From NCBI GenBank assembly GCA_964196045.1, contig CAXMRH010000035.1, forward strand, positions 1 through 8,450: DNA of 8,450 bases. Direction: 5' to 3'. How positions within the stretch are numbered: position 1 is the stretch's first letter; the number at the start of each line of letters is the position of its first letter. The translations under genes and the position numbers were made by a program. Below the pieces are notes generated by a model that was given only the letters and a program-made list of their open reading frames with translations, was not told where the DNA came from and searched no databases. Origin of the DNA: SHLQ01 sp964196045 (GTDB lineage: Bacteria; Actinomycetota; Acidimicrobiia; Acidimicrobiales; SHLQ01). Below, in pieces: positions 6,145 through 8,450 of the stretch.

Positions 6145-6554
6145 TTCGCTGCCTCCAGAGAGCCGTCATCGGTAACCGTCCAACCTTCCGCCTCGAGTTC
6201 CTCAATCGCCTCAAGCATGCAGGTCACGCCATACGTGATGACCCTGGCGCCGGCAGGATTCACCGCGACCATGAGCGCTTCAGCGATCTCCTCAGGGTGC
6301 GCTCCGAGTGTCAGGGCCTTTCGGATATGTGCAGTCAGATGGGGTTGGTTGTGGGGGTTCGACCCGAGCACTGCAAGCGCCACGATGTGGAACAGCTCGT
6401 GCTCTTTCTCATCGAAGCGGCGTGGCCTCTTGCGGATGATCTCGTCGAGTTGGAGCATTGTTTCGACGTAGTCGGGGAACCGTTCCGCAATCCATCCGTG
6501 CGCTGGATAAACCTTGCCGCGCCGCGCCGCAAATTCTTCTGCCAATGAACTCAT
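6141..6554 (-). CDS. Carboxymuconolactone decarboxylase family protein (CMD-B)
   Basis: 137 residues, the usual size of a single-domain CMD protein. The core helix pair is at about 70-112: HLTAHIRKALTLGAHPEEI, with the family His at H76, then a hydrophobic helix and NPAGARVITYG. No Cys pair of the AhpD peroxidase type is present. The acidic C-terminal tail after residue 120 is probably unstructured. It overlaps CMD-A by 4 bp upstream and amidohydrolase B by 4 bp downstream. GAGG at 7 nt supports the ATG at 6554. CMD proteins form homo- or hetero-oligomers, so CMD-A and CMD-B, encoded as a coupled pair, may assemble together (inference). The reaction is unknown; a decarboxylase or isomerase acting with the neighbouring amidohydrolases is plausible. 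Confidence 0.87.
   Translation of the reverse strand: MSSLAEEFAARRGKVYPAHGWIAERFPDYVETMLQLDEIIRKRPRRFDEKEHELFHIVALAVLGSNPHNQPHLTAHIRKALTLGAHPEEIAEALMVAVNPAGARVITYGVTCMLEAIEELEAEGWTVTDDGSLEAAK
6152..6156 (-). promoter_or_regulatory. Shine-Dalgarno GGAGG for amidohydrolase B
   Basis: GGAGG on the minus strand, 7 nt before the ATG at 6144 and embedded in the last codons of CMD-B. It indicates independent re-initiation at the overlapping stop/start. Confidence 0.75.
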
Positions 6555-6994
6555 GAAGGATCCTCTCCAAACTTCTGATCAGCATGAGCAGCACGATCCG
6601 AGATCCGGTAGCCAACGTCGGGTGGCACATACTCCCCACGGTCTGAGAGCACATCGACAAGCGTGCGCAAACCGTGAATCAAGGTCCGCGAACCAGATGG
6701 TGTCCAGGCCACCAAGATCGCGTCGATCAGTTCGGTCGTTGTTGCTCCGGCATCGAGCGCTTTGTGCATGTGGTTCTTCGCGACCGTGTCCTCGCCAAGA
6801 ACTGAAGCTGTCGTCGCATAAACGAGCTCGCGATACTTGCGTTCGAGACCATTTGGACGATCGGTGTTCACCTGCGTCCACGTCGCATCGAAGCTCCGGA
6901 GGAATTCGGGCGCTTCGCTGGCCAACAACACCTGCCACTCGAACAGGTAGCCACGTTTTTCGTACATGTCGTCGAGTAGTTCTTGATCGGTCAT
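6551..6994 (-). CDS. Carboxymuconolactone decarboxylase family protein (CMD-A)
   Basis: 147 residues. The N-terminal helix contains RGYLFEWQVLLASEAPEFL, where CMD-B has RRGKVYPAHGWIAERFPDYV, so the two are diverged relatives. The CMD core at about 72-108 has KNHMHKALDAGATTTELI with the family His at H75, followed by WTPSGSRTLIHG. There is no CxxC, so an AhpD-type reductase is unlikely. GGAGG 7 nt upstream fixes the ATG at 6994, which lies 17 bp after amidohydrolase A. The 3' end overlaps CMD-B by 4 bp (ATGA). It is probably co-expressed with CMD-B in equal amounts. A cytoplasmic catabolic role beside the amidohydrolases is likely, but its substrate is unknown. Confidence 0.87.
   Translation of the reverse strand: MTDQELLDDMYEKRGYLFEWQVLLASEAPEFLRSFDATWTQVNTDRPNGLERKYRELVYATTASVLGEDTVAKNHMHKALDAGATTTELIDAILVAWTPSGSRTLIHGLRTLVDVLSDRGEYVPPDVGYRISDRAAHADQKFGEDPS
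6562..6565 (-). promoter_or_regulatory. Shine-Dalgarno GAGG for CMD-B
   Basis: Minus-strand GAGG within GGAGAGGAT, 7 nt before the ATG at 6554, inside the end of CMD-A. Confidence 0.55.
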
Positions 6995-7001
6995 GGACGA
7001 A

Positions 7002-7006
7002 CCTCC
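7002..7006 (-). promoter_or_regulatory. Shine-Dalgarno GGAGG for CMD-A
   Basis: GGAGG on the minus strand, 7 nt before the ATG at 6994, in the 17-bp gap after amidohydrolase A. It is among the strongest ribosome sites in the operon. Confidence 0.75.
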
Positions 7007-7011
7007 AGGGC

Positions 7012-8010
7012 TTAGGCGAGCAGCGACGTGAGATTCTCCGACAGGATCTTCCAGCGCTCTTCGTCGGTGAGCGTGGGATGTGAACGTATGAAATCGACTG
7101 GCCGCGGCTCTCCCATATCAGCTGGGTAATCGCTGCCCAGCACGACCTGGCTGATCCCGGCGAGGTCGATGACCTGGTCGAGAGTGCGGTGGCCATGCAC
7201 CAAGGAGTCGAAGTACAGGCCCTTCAGATAGTCCGACGGGATCTGTGCGATACCTTGCGATTCGGCGCGAATCGAATGCCCATGGTCCATACGTGCAATG
7301 CCGAGACATCCGTATCCGCCGCCGTGAGCGAAGCACAGTTTCAAGTCGGGCAGCCGATCGAGCACACCGCCAAAGATCAGGCTTGCCATGGCGATCGTGG
7401 TCTCGAGCGGATTCCCGACGAGATTCTTGAGGTGGTAGTCCTGCAGAAATGATTGCGCTCTGCCCCGCGTCGGGTGGACGAAGAGAAGCACGCCGAGGTC
7501 TTGCGCTGCCTGGAGCACGGGAAAGAGACCTGGTGAATCCCAGTTGGTTCCGTCGACGTGGGTTCCGATGATTGCTCCGTCAAACCCGAGGTCACGCACA
7601 CACCGTTCGAGCTCATCGACCGACGACTTCGGGTCCTGCAGTGGCAGGTGTGCCAACCCCCGATATCGAGTTGGAAACTCGCGCACGACATCTGCGATGT
7701 CATCGTTCACTTCGATCGCCATCTGACCTGCGTCGGCGGCGGGTGTTGTGTACCAGATAAGGCTTGGGCTGAGCGACAACATGTGTACATCGACGCCGAT
7801 GTCGTCCATCGAGCCAACACGTTCGGCGGGAGTCTCCAGTGGGGTCGGCCAAGGCAGAGAGAACGGCGGTTTCCCGCCGACCGAACTCGTGATCTTGCCG
7901 CGATCGTCTCGACCGAACTCGATGCCGTAATGGAGCCCGCCCGCAGCGGCATTGTGGGCGAGCCGTGCCGGAACGATGTGACTGTGTACGTCGATGATCT
8001 GACCATCCAT
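7012..8010 (-). CDS. Amidohydrolase-superfamily enzyme A, ACMSD-like
   Basis: 332 residues from the ATG at 8010. A TTG at 8058 would add 16 unlikely residues and overlap the permease by 32 bp, so it was not used. The complete ACMSD-type set is present: H9 and H11 in DVHSH, H179 in FVHP, H229 in FAHGGG, and D294 in GSDYPADMG. It is a clear paralogue of amidohydrolase B, sharing the GTHVDGxNWDxPxLFPVL block, the ETTIA helix and PADMG. In the loop at about 36-62, where B has basic residues and ACMSD has a substrate-binding Arg, A has a Pro/Gly-rich segment with GGKPPFSLPWP. A different substrate or reaction is therefore likely. The gene starts 16 bp after the permease stop; a GAGG lies 13 nt upstream, which is farther than usual. 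It is probably a cytoplasmic Zn- or Mn-dependent decarboxylase/hydrolase. Confidence 0.92.
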   Translation of the reverse strand: MDGQIIDVHSHIVPARLAHNAAAGGLHYGIEFGRDDRGKITSSVGGKPPFSLPWPTPLETPAERVGSMDDIGVDVHMLSLSPSLIWYTTPAADAGQMAIEVNDDIADVVREFPTRYRGLAHLPLQDPKSSVDELERCVRDLGFDGAIIGTHVDGTNWDSPGLFPVLQAAQDLGVLLFVHPTRGRAQSFLQDYHLKNLVGNPLETTIAMASLIFGGVLDRLPDLKLCFAHGGGYGCLGIARMDHGHSIRAESQGIAQIPSDYLKGLYFDSLVHGHRTLDQVIDLAGISQVVLGSDYPADMGEPRPVDFIRSHPTLTDEERWKILSENLTSLLA

Positions 8011-8026
8011 GCTGCTGGACCCGCCT

Positions 8027-8450
8027 CTACTTTCCGGAACCCGATGTAAGGCCAGCAACCACGAATTTTTCGACTCGTGAATAGACGAGGATGAACGGCA
8101 AAACGGTCAGAATTGCGAAGGCGGCCTCAGCGGGGAAGTTCGAAATTCCCTCACTCTGACCCATCTTGAACAGCGCAAACGGAAGCGTGCGGGTCTCCGG
8201 CGTGGTGGTCAATACCAGCACGAGGGTGAATTCGTTCCATGCCTCCCGAAACGCCAGTACGCCGACGGTGATGAGCGCTGGAGCCGCGAGCGGCATAACT
8301 ATGTACCGGATTCGTTGCCAGAGGTTCGCTCCGTCGACTGCCGCTGCCTCCTCGATCTCTCGTGGGATGCCTTGGAAGAAACCGACCATGAGCCACACGG
8401 CAAGCGGCGCCAGCGTTCCTGCATAGACAAAGATCAATGTGATTCGTTTG
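8027..8450 (-). CDS. ABC transporter permease, carbohydrate-type (MalG-like), C-terminal part
   Basis: Partial: the frame is open to the right window edge, with about 140 residues visible. The hallmark EAA loop (EEAAAVDGANLWQR...IVMPLAAP) about one quarter into the visible part is the contact site with the ATPase subunit. Around it are hydrophobic helices (VWLMVGFFQGIP before; ITVGVLAFREAWNEF and AAFAILTVLPFILVY after). The RTLPFALF block and the ending VEKFVVAGLTSG match the second permease of carbohydrate-uptake (CUT1, MalG-type) importers. Together with a partner permease, a binding protein and an ATPase, expected outside the window, it would import a solute across the inner membrane. It starts the visible part of the operon and lies 16 bp before amidohydrolase A, so its solute may be the operon's substrate. 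Confidence 0.92.
   Translation of the reverse strand, partial: KRITLIFVYAGTLAPLAVWLMVGFFQGIPREIEEAAAVDGANLWQRIRYIVMPLAAPALITVGVLAFREAWNEFTLVLVLTTTPETRTLPFALFKMGQSEGISNFPAEAAFAILTVLPFILVYSRVEKFVVAGLTSGSGK

Noticed and set aside
4217..6994. AhpD-type alkylhydroperoxidase role for the CMD proteins
   Set aside because: None of the three CMD proteins has the CxxC pair needed for AhpD disulfide chemistry.
5149..8010. Calling the amidohydrolases true ACMSD (tryptophan/quinolinate pathway)
   Set aside because: Metal ligands match, but the ACMSD Trp-containing segment is replaced by YHLxN in both, enzyme A lacks an evident substrate Arg, and no kynurenine-pathway genes are nearby.
8011..8058. TTG extension of amidohydrolase A
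   Set aside because: It would overlap the permease gene by 32 bp and put 16 residues before the conserved IIDVHSH strand. The ATG at 8010 gives the family's normal N-terminus.

Overview
The window is GC-rich DNA packed with genes. It uses GTG starts, short or overlapping gene junctions, Gfo/Idh/MocA oxidoreductases and a carbohydrate-type ABC permease. This fits a high-GC heterotrophic bacterium, most likely an actinomycetote; an Acidimicrobiia-like lineage is a guess from general style, and no rRNA or marker gene is present to confirm it. I see no tRNA, rRNA, CRISPR array, integrase or transposase.

Layout. (1) Positions 1-1525, minus strand: two consecutive Gfo/Idh/MocA-type NAD(P)-dependent oxidoreductases, the second cut by the left window edge. 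(2) Positions 1559-2722, plus strand: an MFS transporter with drug/proton-antiporter motifs, divergent from the oxidoreductases across only 33 bp. (3) Positions 2723-3011: a gene-free stretch between convergent genes, holding three direct copies of a GGGGCCTGACCCC repeat and several inverted repeats. (4) Positions 3012-8450, minus strand: one tight operon of seven genes. In transcription order these are the C-terminal part of an ABC sugar-type permease (enters from the right edge), amidohydrolase A (ACMSD-like), CMD-A, CMD-B, amidohydrolase B (ACMSD-like), CMD-C (two CMD domains), and a secreted or membrane-anchored DUF3179 protein. CMD here means carboxymuconolactone decarboxylase/AhpD-like fold. 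Three of the junctions are 4-bp ATGA overlaps and the others are gaps of 8-17 bp.

How the genes may work together. The large operon looks like an uptake-plus-catabolism module. An ABC importer brings in an organic substrate. Two paralogous metal-dependent amidohydrolase-superfamily enzymes, each with a complete ACMSD-type set of metal and catalytic residues, act in the cytoplasm as decarboxylases or hydrolases. The CMD proteins work on related acid or lactone intermediates. The substrate cannot be read from the sequence. The enzymes are not true ACMSD or PcaC: the substrate-side residues differ, and the two amidohydrolases differ from each other in the same loop. This operon, with two ACMSD-like enzymes, four CMD domains and a DUF3179 protein, is the best candidate in the window for an undescribed pathway.
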